From: Thermoplasmata archaeon
GTDB taxonomy: Archaea; Thermoplasmatota; Thermoplasmata; Thermoplasmatales; Thermoplasmataceae
Reading direction: 5' to 3'
Length of the DNA stretch: 7,521 nucleotides
NCBI GenBank assembly: GCA_021850505.1
Contig: JAJZLW010000154.1
Coordinates: 1-7,521 of the forward strand
The position numbers and the translations under genes are program-made. This document shows positions 1-5,663 of this stretch, in pieces. The notes beneath the pieces are model-generated. The model saw only the letters and a program-made list of their open reading frames with translations, was not told where the DNA came from and ran no database searches. Position 1 is the first letter of the stretch. The number at the start of each line of letters is the position of its first letter.

Positions 1-782
1 GATAAAAGCTGGCTGTTGATATCATCAAGTATTTTTCCGTATGAATTCAGCTCGCGGTTTGCGCTTATCAAATCTATGTTCAGGAGCGTAACCTCGTAGG
101 ATCCAATTTTTTCATTCAGCTCATTATAACGTTCAGCATTTTTCTTCTCGACCGAAAGCTGATCAAGTCTTCTCTGATTCTCATCAATCAGGATCTGGAT
201 TTTTGAAAGGTTATCCTCAATGCTGTCAATGTCAGTCTGTGCCTTTTCAATCTGTATGTTATAACTCTCTATTCCTGCTATTGATTCCAGGAGTTTTCTT
301 CTCTCAGTCCCTGTCATCTTGACTAAATTGTTTATGTCACCCTGAAGAACAAAACTATAAGCATCCAGATAGATCTGTGCATTGTCCAGAATGGTCTCAA
401 CATCACCGCGTCTTGCTCTGGCGCCATTTATGTAATATGTGCTTTTGCACTCCATGTTTTCATCGACTGAAATCTCCCTCGTTATTCTCGTCTTCCTCTC
501 TGATTCCGGTACGTTAAGGTTTTCAGAATCAAGAACAATTGAAACCGAACAGGATGATTTTTGCTTCTTTTCAGGCGGAACCTTATGAATCAGATCCGGC
601 AGCCGGTCAGCTCTTATTGCCTTTGAGGATCTGATACCCAGAACAAAAAGCATCGCATCACCAATATTGCTCTTACCGCTCCCGTTAGGTCCAGTTATTA
701 CAGTAAAGCCATCCTTAAAGAGAATAGTCCTCTTGTTGCCAAATGACTTGAAATTATCGAGTTCCACAGATTCAATTAACAT
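1..782 (-). CDS. smc: Chromosome segregation protein SMC, N-terminal part (truncated by window edge)
   Basis: This is the amino-terminal half of the head, and the start of the coiled coil, of an SMC ATPase, which organises and condenses the chromosome as a long antiparallel coiled-coil dimer. My translation of the minus strand from the ATG at 782 stays open for 260 codons to the window edge. Residues 31-39 are GPNGSGKSN (Walker A, Lys37). Residues 145-150 are VLQGDI, the Q-loop with Gln147, followed by the SMC-typical stretch TERRKLLESIAGIESYN at about 159-175. From about residue 175 the protein is charged and heptad-like, as expected for the first coiled coil. The start begins MLIESVELDNFKSFG, a standard SMC opening. 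An AGGTGA Shine-Dalgarno lies at 786-791, 3 nt from the ATG. Hinge, second coiled coil, signature motif and Walker B would lie left of the window. Rad50 is a less likely alternative because the FKSFG opening and Q-loop context are SMC-like. Confidence 0.95.
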   Translation of the reverse strand, partial: MLIESVELDNFKSFGNKRTILFKDGFTVITGPNGSGKSNIGDAMLFVLGIRSSKAIRADRLPDLIHKVPPEKKQKSSCSVSIVLDSENLNVPESERKTRITREISVDENMECKSTYYINGARARRGDVETILDNAQIYLDAYSFVLQGDINNLVKMTGTERRKLLESIAGIESYNIQIEKAQTDIDSIEDNLSKIQILIDENQRRLDQLSVEKKNAERYNELNEKIGSYEVTLLNIDLISANRELNSYGKILDDINSQLL

Positions 783-790
783 GCATCACC

Positions 791-799
791 TGTCTGACA
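791..799. repeat. Palindromic 9-mer TGTCTGACA, copy 1 (smc leader)
   Basis: TGTC-T-GACA is an odd-centred palindrome. It starts on the last base of the smc Shine-Dalgarno (786-791) and lies in the predicted smc leader. An identical copy lies at 915-923. It could be a DNA operator half of a regulated divergent region. No function is demonstrated. Confidence 0.35.
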
Positions 800-813
800 A
801 ACGCCGTTTAACG
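799..813. repeat. Overlapping short palindromes at the predicted smc start site
   Basis: AAACG-C-CGTTT (799-809) and CGTT-T-AACG (805-813) are two interlocked odd-centred palindromes. They sit where smc transcription is predicted to start. They are short and could be chance, but they add to the symmetric elements in this region. Confidence 0.25.
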
Positions 814-835
814 TAAAAATCATAACTCATAATAG

Positions 836-843
836 TATATAAA
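836..843 (-). promoter_or_regulatory. Archaeal TATA box (box A) for smc
   Basis: Read on the minus strand this is TTTATATA, a very good match to the archaeal box A consensus. Its centre is about 57 nt upstream of the smc ATG, so transcription would start near 813-815 and give a leader of about 31 nt that carries the Shine-Dalgarno at 786-791. The assignment to smc rather than to the divergent gene rests on strand orientation and distance. Confidence 0.6.
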
Positions 844-847
844 TATT

Positions 848-861
848 GTGATATATATCAC
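848..861. promoter_or_regulatory. 14-bp perfect palindrome abutting the smc TATA box
   Basis: The sequence GTGATATATATCAC is its own reverse complement. It begins 4 bp upstream of the smc box A (in the smc direction), overlapping where the TFB recognition element would lie, so a dimeric regulator bound here could block or assist TFB/TBP. That it is an operator is inference; the low-complexity AT core lowers its significance. Confidence 0.35.
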
Positions 862-883
862 TGTGGAATCAAAAACATGAACT

Positions 884-905
884 ATTATAGGTACCTTCCT
901 ATAAT
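884..905. repeat. 8-bp inverted repeat with 6-nt spacer
   Basis: ATTATAGG (884-891) and CCTATAAT (898-905) are perfect inverted copies separated by six bases. The right arm also contains a TATAAT-like element on the plus strand that could act as a weak TATA box for the cysteine-synthase gene; a start near 930 would then leave a leader of about 140 nt. It could be an operator or a small hairpin. The role is not determined. Confidence 0.35.
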
Positions 906-913
906 TTGTTTTG

Positions 914-924
914 GTGTCTGACAC
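914..924. repeat. 11-bp palindrome containing TGTCTGACA copy 2
   Basis: GTGTC-T-GACAC is symmetric about T919 and contains the same 9-mer as 791-799. Because only one base separates the arms it cannot fold as a hairpin in RNA, so if functional it would act as a DNA site. It lies midway between smc and the cysteine-synthase gene. Confidence 0.35.
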
Positions 925-956
925 GCATGGTTATACGCCGCTGAGTAAACCATGCG
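924..956. repeat. 9-bp perfect inverted repeat, 15-nt loop
   Basis: CGCATGGTT (924-932) pairs perfectly with AACCATGCG (948-956), leaving a 15-nt loop at 933-947. It is GC-rich enough to form an RNA stem if the cysteine-synthase leader begins upstream of it. It does not resemble a riboswitch class that I recognise, and it has no T-run behind it, so it is not a convincing terminator. Confidence 0.4.
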
Positions 957-1072
957 ACATTTAAGTGAACGGGTTTTGGCGATCTGAAACATTGGATGTT
1001 TACATATTTCATCTTATTTCGGGGCTCCAGCAATCGGGCAAAGTTTTTCTGTATCGTCATAATAAACTGTCA

Positions 1073-2092
1073 ATGGCGAAATGTGATTCCATCGACCTCT
1101 ATCAAGAGGTGGCAGAAGATGCGTACAGATTTGGAATAGGCAAAACACCACTTTATTACCACGAGGTTGGCAATTCAGTAATTTATGCCAAGATGGAATA
1201 CAGAAACAAATACGGATCAATAAAGGACAGGGCCGGGTTCTTTATGATTTCATCGGGGATCAAGAAAGGTCTGCTTGATCGGAATAAAACTATAATCGAG
1301 GCAAGTTCGGGCAACACCGGGATAGCACTCGCAAATATAGCAAAGGAAATGGGATACAGGGCCAAGATTTACGTACCAAATGCATCCAGCGAGGCAACTA
1401 AAGATGCGATCAGGATAACGGGACAGGAAATGGTTGAGGTATTTGATGAGGCCAGCAAACATGGCTCAATTAACATAGATACTGCTGTCAGCATGCTTAA
1501 AAAAGAGATGGAGATGAAACCCGGAAAGTATGTGAACTTCGATCAGTACTCAAACGATGCAAACACGTTTGGACATTATTATACCACTGGTCCAGAGGTA
1601 ACATCTGTTGCTGGAGATTCAATCACACATGTGGTCATATCGATCGGGACAGGTGGCACAATTACCGGTCTGGCCAAATATTACAAGCAGAACTTTCCAT
1701 CGGTCAAGGTGATAGCGGTAATGCCAAAACCTTACCATAAGATTCAAGGCCTTAAGAATTTAAACGTATCAAAAACCCCTGAAATATTATCAAAAAATAT
1801 GAATCTGATTGACGAATGGGTGGACATTGATGATCGCAATGCGGAAGAGATGTTAAAAAAGATGATCGATCTAGAACTCTTCACCGGTCTTTCCTCTGCT
1901 GCAAATTATTTTTCCGCCATGAAAATTGTCGAAAAGTATCCAGGATCGAGGGTGCTGACTGTTTTTCCTGACAGCGCCGAAAAATACAGGGAAGCATATA
2001 TCCACAGGCAACTGTTCACTGATGATGAATACGATGAATATTCAGCGTATTTCAGGAAAGATCCATCAGATACTTTGTATTACGGTAAATGA
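1073..2092 (+). CDS. PLP-dependent cysteine synthase family protein (O-acetylserine or O-phosphoserine sulfhydrylase)
   Basis: The product (340 residues from the ATG at 1073) is a fold-type II PLP enzyme, expected to make cysteine in the cytoplasm from an activated serine and sulfide. Landmarks in 340-residue numbering: IGKTPL near the N-terminus; GSIKDR with Lys51 as the probable PLP Schiff-base lysine; SSGNTG at 78-83, the substrate loop; DQYSNDAN at 157-164; GTGGT at 192-196, the PLP-phosphate cradle; LSSAAN near 273-278; and PDSAEKY with Ser301 near the PLP ring nitrogen. The tail after Ser301 is about 39 residues, longer than in minimal CysK. The stretch QGLKNL (225-230) replaces the usual QGIGAGF, which resembles phosphoserine-using CysM more than CysK. 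I chose ATG 1073 over the GTG at 965 (375 residues) because homologous-looking sequence starts there. Neither start has a Shine-Dalgarno. Substrate is uncertain; cystathionine beta-synthase is possible but less likely. Confidence 0.85.
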   Translation: MAKCDSIDLYQEVAEDAYRFGIGKTPLYYHEVGNSVIYAKMEYRNKYGSIKDRAGFFMISSGIKKGLLDRNKTIIEASSGNTGIALANIAKEMGYRAKIYVPNASSEATKDAIRITGQEMVEVFDEASKHGSINIDTAVSMLKKEMEMKPGKYVNFDQYSNDANTFGHYYTTGPEVTSVAGDSITHVVISIGTGGTITGLAKYYKQNFPSVKVIAVMPKPYHKIQGLKNLNVSKTPEILSKNMNLIDEWVDIDDRNAEEMLKKMIDLELFTGLSSAANYFSAMKIVEKYPGSRVLTVFPDSAEKYREAYIHRQLFTDDEYDEYSAYFRKDPSDTLYYGK

Positions 2093-2094
2093 CT

Positions 2095-2838
2095 CTATTC
2101 CTTAAAGACTGGTTTCCTCTTTTGCAGAAAGGCCTCAACCCCCTCCGAGCTATTGCTGCCCTCAAATGACTTGCCAAATAAGGTCATCTCTTCCTCGAAT
2201 ATCTCATCTGGAACAGTCCTGATAAGAGATTTCACGAACTTGAGCGTTTTTCTGGATTTTTCCTTGAGTGACCTGGCCAGTTCTAATGCTGACTCCACCG
2301 GATTATCAGACTTCTGGAGCAGAATGCCATGCGCCAGGGCTTCATCTGCATTCAATATCCTTGATGTGGCAATCATGTACAACGCGAACTGTTCACCAGC
2401 AAGTGCCTTCAACCTCTGGGTTCCGCCCCATCCTGGAATTATGCCAAGGTTCAGCTCCGTTAACCCAAGCTTTGAATCATGTGATCCTATCCTGAAATCA
2501 CAGGCAAGAGAAAGTTCAAAACCACCTCCCAGTGCATATCCGTTTATTGCGGCTATAACCGGCAGATCATAGTCCGCAATGTAATTATATATCCGGTGGC
2601 CGGTACGCGCGAAGGAATAAGCAACTTCTGGTGATAGACCCTTAAAATTCTTTATATCAGCTCCTGCAGAAAATGCTCTGGAGCTTCCCCTTATTACTGT
2701 AATCAGGGATTCGCTCTTAAGGCAGGCTTCAATTTCTTCCAGCGTTTCAATATCCAGCGGATTCAGTTCAGAGGGCCTTGATATCTGTATTATTCTGATA
2801 TCGTTCTTCAATTCACATTTAATGTTCCTGTATTCCAT
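2095..2838 (-). CDS. Enoyl-CoA hydratase/isomerase family protein (crotonase)
   Basis: A 247-residue crotonase, slightly shorter than the usual 255-260, expected to hydrate trans-2-enoyl-CoA to 3-hydroxyacyl-CoA in the cytoplasm. The first oxyanion-hole motif is AFSAGADIKNF (55-65). The second is GYALGGGFELSLACD (100-114) with Glu108, followed by LTELNLGIIPGWGGTQRL (126-143) with Glu128. The two glutamates are 20 residues apart, matching the Glu144/Glu164 pair of rat crotonase, which argues for a true hydratase rather than an isomerase or hydrolase that keeps only one. It lies 45 nt downstream of the thiolase on the same strand. No good Shine-Dalgarno precedes the ATG, and a TATA-like element lies about 25 nt upstream, so it may have its own leaderless transcript. 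Its stop codon is two bases from the stop of the converging cysteine-synthase gene. Chain-length preference cannot be read from sequence. Confidence 0.9.
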   Translation of the reverse strand: MEYRNIKCELKNDIRIIQISRPSELNPLDIETLEEIEACLKSESLITVIRGSSRAFSAGADIKNFKGLSPEVAYSFARTGHRIYNYIADYDLPVIAAINGYALGGGFELSLACDFRIGSHDSKLGLTELNLGIIPGWGGTQRLKALAGEQFALYMIATSRILNADEALAHGILLQKSDNPVESALELARSLKEKSRKTLKFVKSLIRTVPDEIFEEEMTLFGKSFEGSNSSEGVEAFLQKRKPVFKE

Positions 2839-2859
2839 GATTACCAGAAAGCAATTTTA

Positions 2860-2866
2860 CTTATAA
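2860..2866 (-). promoter_or_regulatory. Possible TATA box for leaderless enoyl-CoA hydratase transcript
   Basis: On the minus strand TTATAAG is centred 25 nt from the hydratase ATG, the spacing expected when transcription starts at the start codon. It lies in the 45-nt gap after the thiolase stop. It is a weak match to consensus; read-through from the thiolase is the alternative. Confidence 0.35.
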
Positions 2867-2883
2867 CATGATCCTGATTCTGT

Positions 2884-4068
2884 CTAAAGAATCTCCACTG
2901 CCATAGTATGTGCGCCTCCACCACCATGGCAGATTGTTGCAAGCCCTTTTTTCATTTTTTTATCCTTGAGTGCGTTTATAAGTGTCACCATTATTCTTGA
3001 TCCGCTGTTTCCGAGCGGGTGCCCGATTGCGACAGCACCACCATTGACATTGAATCTCTCTGGATCAACTCCAAGCTTTTCTCGAACGAGTAAGGAAGCA
3101 ATAGAGAAAGCCTCGTTATGTTCCACCAGATCATAATCATCTATCCTTGATCCTGTTCTTTCAAGGAATTTTCTGGTACAAGGTATAGGGGTCTCAACAA
3201 AATCAGTCGGTTCCAGTGAATAAGATTCGTATCCGGTGATCTTCGCGACAGGTTTAACAGAATTTTCGTTAACAAATTCCTCAGACGCAAGGATAAGGGC
3301 AGATGCACCATCTGATATCTGGGAGGAATTGCCTGCTGTAAGAACACCATCCTCTGTGAAGGCAGGTTTAAGCTTCCCAAGTATATCAGGATCTGATATC
3401 CTGATCCCTTCATCACTGGCAAGACCAAATGTGTCAAAAGTCTCTTTTTTGAATGTCCCATTTTTCCATGCTTTGTCAGCTCTCACATTGCTTTCGTAGG
3501 AATATTCATCGGCCATCTTTCTGGTTATTCCAAATTTCTTTGCTGTTCTGTCGGCCGAGACCCCCATATGCTCAAAGTAGAATGCATCCAGGAGACCATC
3601 GGAAAGAATGGCATCCTTAAGGTTCTCTTCCTTCCTGTACAGCTGTTTAACGCCCCATCTCAGTTCTGAAGGAAGCAGGAAAGGGCTGTTGGACATACTC
3701 TCCATTCCACCGGCAACTATGAGTTGATGTTCATTGAGGGCTATTTCCCTTGAAGCAGACTCGATTGCCAGCATTCCGGACGCGCAGACAACATTAACAG
3801 TATATTTTAAAGTCCCGCTCTTAAGACCTGCAAGTGTAGCGGCCTGACCTGCAGGGTTCTGGCCGTTTCCAGCCTGCAGCACATTGCCCATGATAACCTC
3901 TTCGACCCGATCAGGATCTATCCCTGATCTGTTGATTGCAGTCCTGATAGCAGCCGCCCCAAGTTCAACGGCTCTTTTATCGCGAAATGCACCGCCGAAT
4001 TTTCCGATAGGTGTTCTTGCGTAAGAGATAACGTAGACATCTTTCATTTCAGGTAAATTGAATGGCAT
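2884..4068 (-). CDS. Acetyl-CoA C-acetyltransferase (thiolase)
   Basis: A full-length thiolase (394 residues), which condenses two acetyl-CoA to acetoacetyl-CoA or cleaves 3-ketoacyl-CoA. NVVCASGM holds the nucleophile Cys95. GNSSQISDGASA (247-258) is the conserved loop. HNEAF (317-321) carries the NEAF motif. GGAVAIGHPLGNSGSR (343-358) holds His350, and CHGGGGAH (380-387) holds the second catalytic Cys380. All residues needed for catalysis are present, and the length and motifs favour the classical tetrameric acetyl-CoA acetyltransferase type over the archaeal HMG-CoA-pathway or SCP2-like thiolases that pair with a DUF35 protein, which is absent here. The start is uncertain: Met8 (ATG at 4047) would give MKDVYVISYARTPIG, the more typical opening, while Met1 adds seven residues. 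Neither has a Shine-Dalgarno. It follows the esterase by 20 nt and precedes a crotonase, so a role in acyl-CoA breakdown or butyrate-type metabolism is likely. Direction in vivo is unknown. Confidence 0.93.
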   Translation of the reverse strand: MPFNLPEMKDVYVISYARTPIGKFGGAFRDKRAVELGAAAIRTAINRSGIDPDRVEEVIMGNVLQAGNGQNPAGQAATLAGLKSGTLKYTVNVVCASGMLAIESASREIALNEHQLIVAGGMESMSNSPFLLPSELRWGVKQLYRKEENLKDAILSDGLLDAFYFEHMGVSADRTAKKFGITRKMADEYSYESNVRADKAWKNGTFKKETFDTFGLASDEGIRISDPDILGKLKPAFTEDGVLTAGNSSQISDGASALILASEEFVNENSVKPVAKITGYESYSLEPTDFVETPIPCTRKFLERTGSRIDDYDLVEHNEAFSIASLLVREKLGVDPERFNVNGGAVAIGHPLGNSGSRIMVTLINALKDKKMKKGLATICHGGGGAHTMAVEIL

Positions 4069-4088
4069 AACAAATACTATATTTTATT

Positions 4089-5054
4089 TCATAAACCAGA
4101 TAGAAATCTAGCTAGCTCCGGAAGTGAATATTGATAGAGATAGTCTATCGAAAAATGTCCAGTATCATATTCATGGTAGGAATGCTCTATCCCATGTGCT
4201 TCGAGTGTGCGGTGCATTGAACTCATTCCTATGTTGAGTGCAAATTCATCCCTCTTTCCGACCTGTAATATGATTTTCTTGCCCTTCAGGTCTGGCGCCG
4301 ATCTTACTACTGTTCTTGCTGGATCGACTTCCAGCCAGCGGTTCCAGACATCATATCTTATTTTTCCGCTTTCAATATCAAACGGCAAGTCAAAATCATA
4401 TGGAGATTCTTTATTCGGTGAGTAAAACGCAGACATCGCGATAACTTCCATTGCATTAAGTTCCTGGTTACTGTGATATCCCTTCGACCTGAAATCCTGA
4501 AGGAATTTTCCAGGTTCTGAATCTCTGAACATCTCAATTGCACCCGGGAAATCCTTAAGATAGCAGTATTCAAACAAGCTGTCGCCTGAAACGTCAATAA
4601 ACCCGGAAAAAACTTCAGGATGCCTTACCGTCAGAGTATAGGCTCCAAATCCTCCTGAAGATTTGCCAAAGATTCCTGTTTTCCTTTTGCCATATTTTTC
4701 CATCAGGAAACCAATCAGATCATTTACGATGAAATCCTCATAATTGCCGACAGCCGATGAGTTAAGATACTGATTTCCACAGTATGAAGTCATCGTGTCA
4801 GGTATAGCCATAAGGTAAGATACATCTGGATTCTGTTTTGAAATCCTTTCAAGAGTCGATATAAAGTCCTGTGATGAATAAGATCGGTTAAGAAAGCTCG
4901 CAGCTGTTCCATAAAAGCCTGCAATACCTATCAGAAGAGGGGAGCTCTCTTCATAATTATTAGAGATAATCAATACTTCTCTGTCTGCCGGATCACCAGG
5001 TTTGTTGTTTTCAAGAGATTCTGCGTGTATATTCACCTTCTCAATTTTTACCAT
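4089..5054 (-). CDS. Alpha/beta-hydrolase, esterase D-like (putative esterase family)
   Basis: A 321-residue serine hydrolase. The nucleophile elbow is GKSSG (130-134) with Ser132, in the context FGKSSGGFGAYTLTVRHPEVF typical of esterase D / S-formylglutathione-hydrolase-like enzymes of the PF00756 type. The probable acid is Asp269 (VGKRDEF) and the base is His300 (DTGHFS). The segment GNQYLNSSAVGNYEDFIVND (93-112) matches the GSQYxxSxxxGNxE region of that family, and LLIGIAGFYG (40-49) follows the first core strands. There is no signal peptide, so it is probably cytoplasmic. It is the first gene of a collinear set with a thiolase (20 nt) and a crotonase. That context suggests release of acyl or alkyl groups from esters for CoA-linked metabolism, but the substrate is not readable. 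The ATG lacks a Shine-Dalgarno and has a TATA-like element at the leaderless distance. Confidence 0.85.
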   Translation of the reverse strand: MVKIEKVNIHAESLENNKPGDPADREVLIISNNYEESSPLLIGIAGFYGTAASFLNRSYSSQDFISTLERISKQNPDVSYLMAIPDTMTSYCGNQYLNSSAVGNYEDFIVNDLIGFLMEKYGKRKTGIFGKSSGGFGAYTLTVRHPEVFSGFIDVSGDSLFEYCYLKDFPGAIEMFRDSEPGKFLQDFRSKGYHSNQELNAMEVIAMSAFYSPNKESPYDFDLPFDIESGKIRYDVWNRWLEVDPARTVVRSAPDLKGKKIILQVGKRDEFALNIGMSSMHRTLEAHGIEHSYHEYDTGHFSIDYLYQYSLPELARFLSGL

Positions 5055-5075
5055 TTTCTATAATCATTCATTGTG

Positions 5076-5083
5076 GAATAAAA
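5076..5083 (-). promoter_or_regulatory. Probable TATA box for the esterase gene or operon
   Basis: On the minus strand TTTTATTC is centred about 25 nt before the esterase ATG, consistent with a leaderless transcript. The upstream AAGTTAAG-like bases could serve as a TFB element. It is moderately close to consensus and is the best candidate for the promoter of the three-gene set. Confidence 0.4.
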
Positions 5084-5182
5084 CTTAACTATGTTTACTC
5101 ATTTATTTATCGACGTTTTCAATTTTATACAACAGGCATTCTCAGATCGAAATGGGATCTTGGCTACAAAATTGGATTATGA

Positions 5183-5190
5183 TTAAATAA
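5183..5190 (+). promoter_or_regulatory. Possible TATA box for the 128-residue gene
   Basis: TTAAATAA is centred about 25 nt before the ATG at 5211, again the leaderless spacing, and no Shine-Dalgarno precedes that ATG. A second candidate, TTTTATA near 5122-5128, would imply a leader of roughly 60 nt. The two candidate promoters here and at 5076-5083 are divergent. Confidence 0.4.
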
Positions 5191-5210
5191 AATGATTGCC
5201 ATGAAGTATC

Positions 5211-5597
5211 ATGGAGATTTTCAAGAAGAATTTAGTTCTGCAAACTTCCAAGGATGTAAACACAGTAACGACAGCTTTTGAGCAGTATCTTAAAGATTCA
5301 GGCTGGAAGACGCAGAGCAGGGTTGAAGAAGGACAGGCGGTTCTGCAGGCCAATAAGTTGGGCTTCCTGAGAGACATCATCGCTGCTGATCGTGCCCTTA
5401 CATTTATGTTCAAAGAAAATGCCGGTAACCTTGAGGTGCATGTTGGCGTTGGTAAACTGGGGCAGAACCTTGCTGTAACTGCAATTGAATTTCTGCTCCT
5501 TTCGGATCTGTTTATCGCAGTTGATGTGCCTGAGATGCTCTGGACCAAACACGTCGAAACAGAGTTGCTAGGTCAGCTGAAGGCGCTCGCACAGTGA
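5211..5597 (+). CDS. Conserved-looking protein of unknown function, 128 residues
   Basis: I cannot assign a function. The 128-residue product starts MEIFKKNLVLQTSKDVNTV and reads as a compact alpha/beta domain: a strand (NLVLQTS, 7-13), a helix (about 14-30), a strand pair (QAVLQANK, 42-49), a basic turn (LRDIIAADRALTFMF, 53-67), and a strand (NLEVHVGVGKLGQ, 73-85). A hydrophobic stretch follows at about 87-107, which could be a buried helix or a marginal membrane helix. The order (VLQTSKD, later a VLQA/LRD stretch, then an exposed beta-hairpin ending in GVGK and a hydrophobic helix) recalls from memory a domain found beside zinc ribbons in some bacterial and archaeal hypothetical proteins, but there are no cysteine pairs here, so any zinc ribbon is absent. 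It stands alone, divergent from the esterase and convergent with marR. The ATG at 5211 is the only supported start; nearby ATGs at 5192 and 5201 are out of frame. A five-T run at 5661-5665 could help end its transcript. Confidence 0.75.
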   Translation: MEIFKKNLVLQTSKDVNTVTTAFEQYLKDSGWKTQSRVEEGQAVLQANKLGFLRDIIAADRALTFMFKENAGNLEVHVGVGKLGQNLAVTAIEFLLLSDLFIAVDVPEMLWTKHVETELLGQLKALAQ

Positions 5598-5663
5598 ACC
5601 CGTAAAACGATTAGACTTTGAGGAATCAGTGAATATTGGTTTCCCGTTTAAAATCCCTAATTT

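Larger units (their letters stand above)
783..1072. other. Divergent intergenic region between smc and the cysteine-synthase gene
   Basis: No gene is supported in these 290 bases. The region holds the smc Shine-Dalgarno and box A and four groups of inverted repeats, listed separately. The plus-strand frame is open from a GTG at 965, but the 36 residues it would add are unlike the start of any cysteine synthase and no Shine-Dalgarno precedes the GTG. A weak plus-strand TATA-like stretch (TTTACATAT) lies at 999-1007, about 70 nt before the ATG at 1073. Confidence 0.6.

Noticed and set aside
924..956. Inverted repeat as an intrinsic terminator
   Set aside because: No T-run follows on either strand and no gene ends there; a leader stem or operator fits better.
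2153..2572. 139-codon plus-strand open frame inside the hydratase gene
   Set aside because: It lies antisense to a well-supported crotonase and its translation shows no domain pattern; it is a shadow frame.
5144..5160. AGATC/GATCT inverted repeat with 7-nt spacer between the divergent esterase and 128-residue genes
   Set aside because: Five-base arms are common by chance and nothing else marks it as a site.
5598..5663. Small gene or RNA between the 128-residue gene and marR
   Set aside because: The 66 bases between two converging stops show only a T5 run and no stem or start signal.
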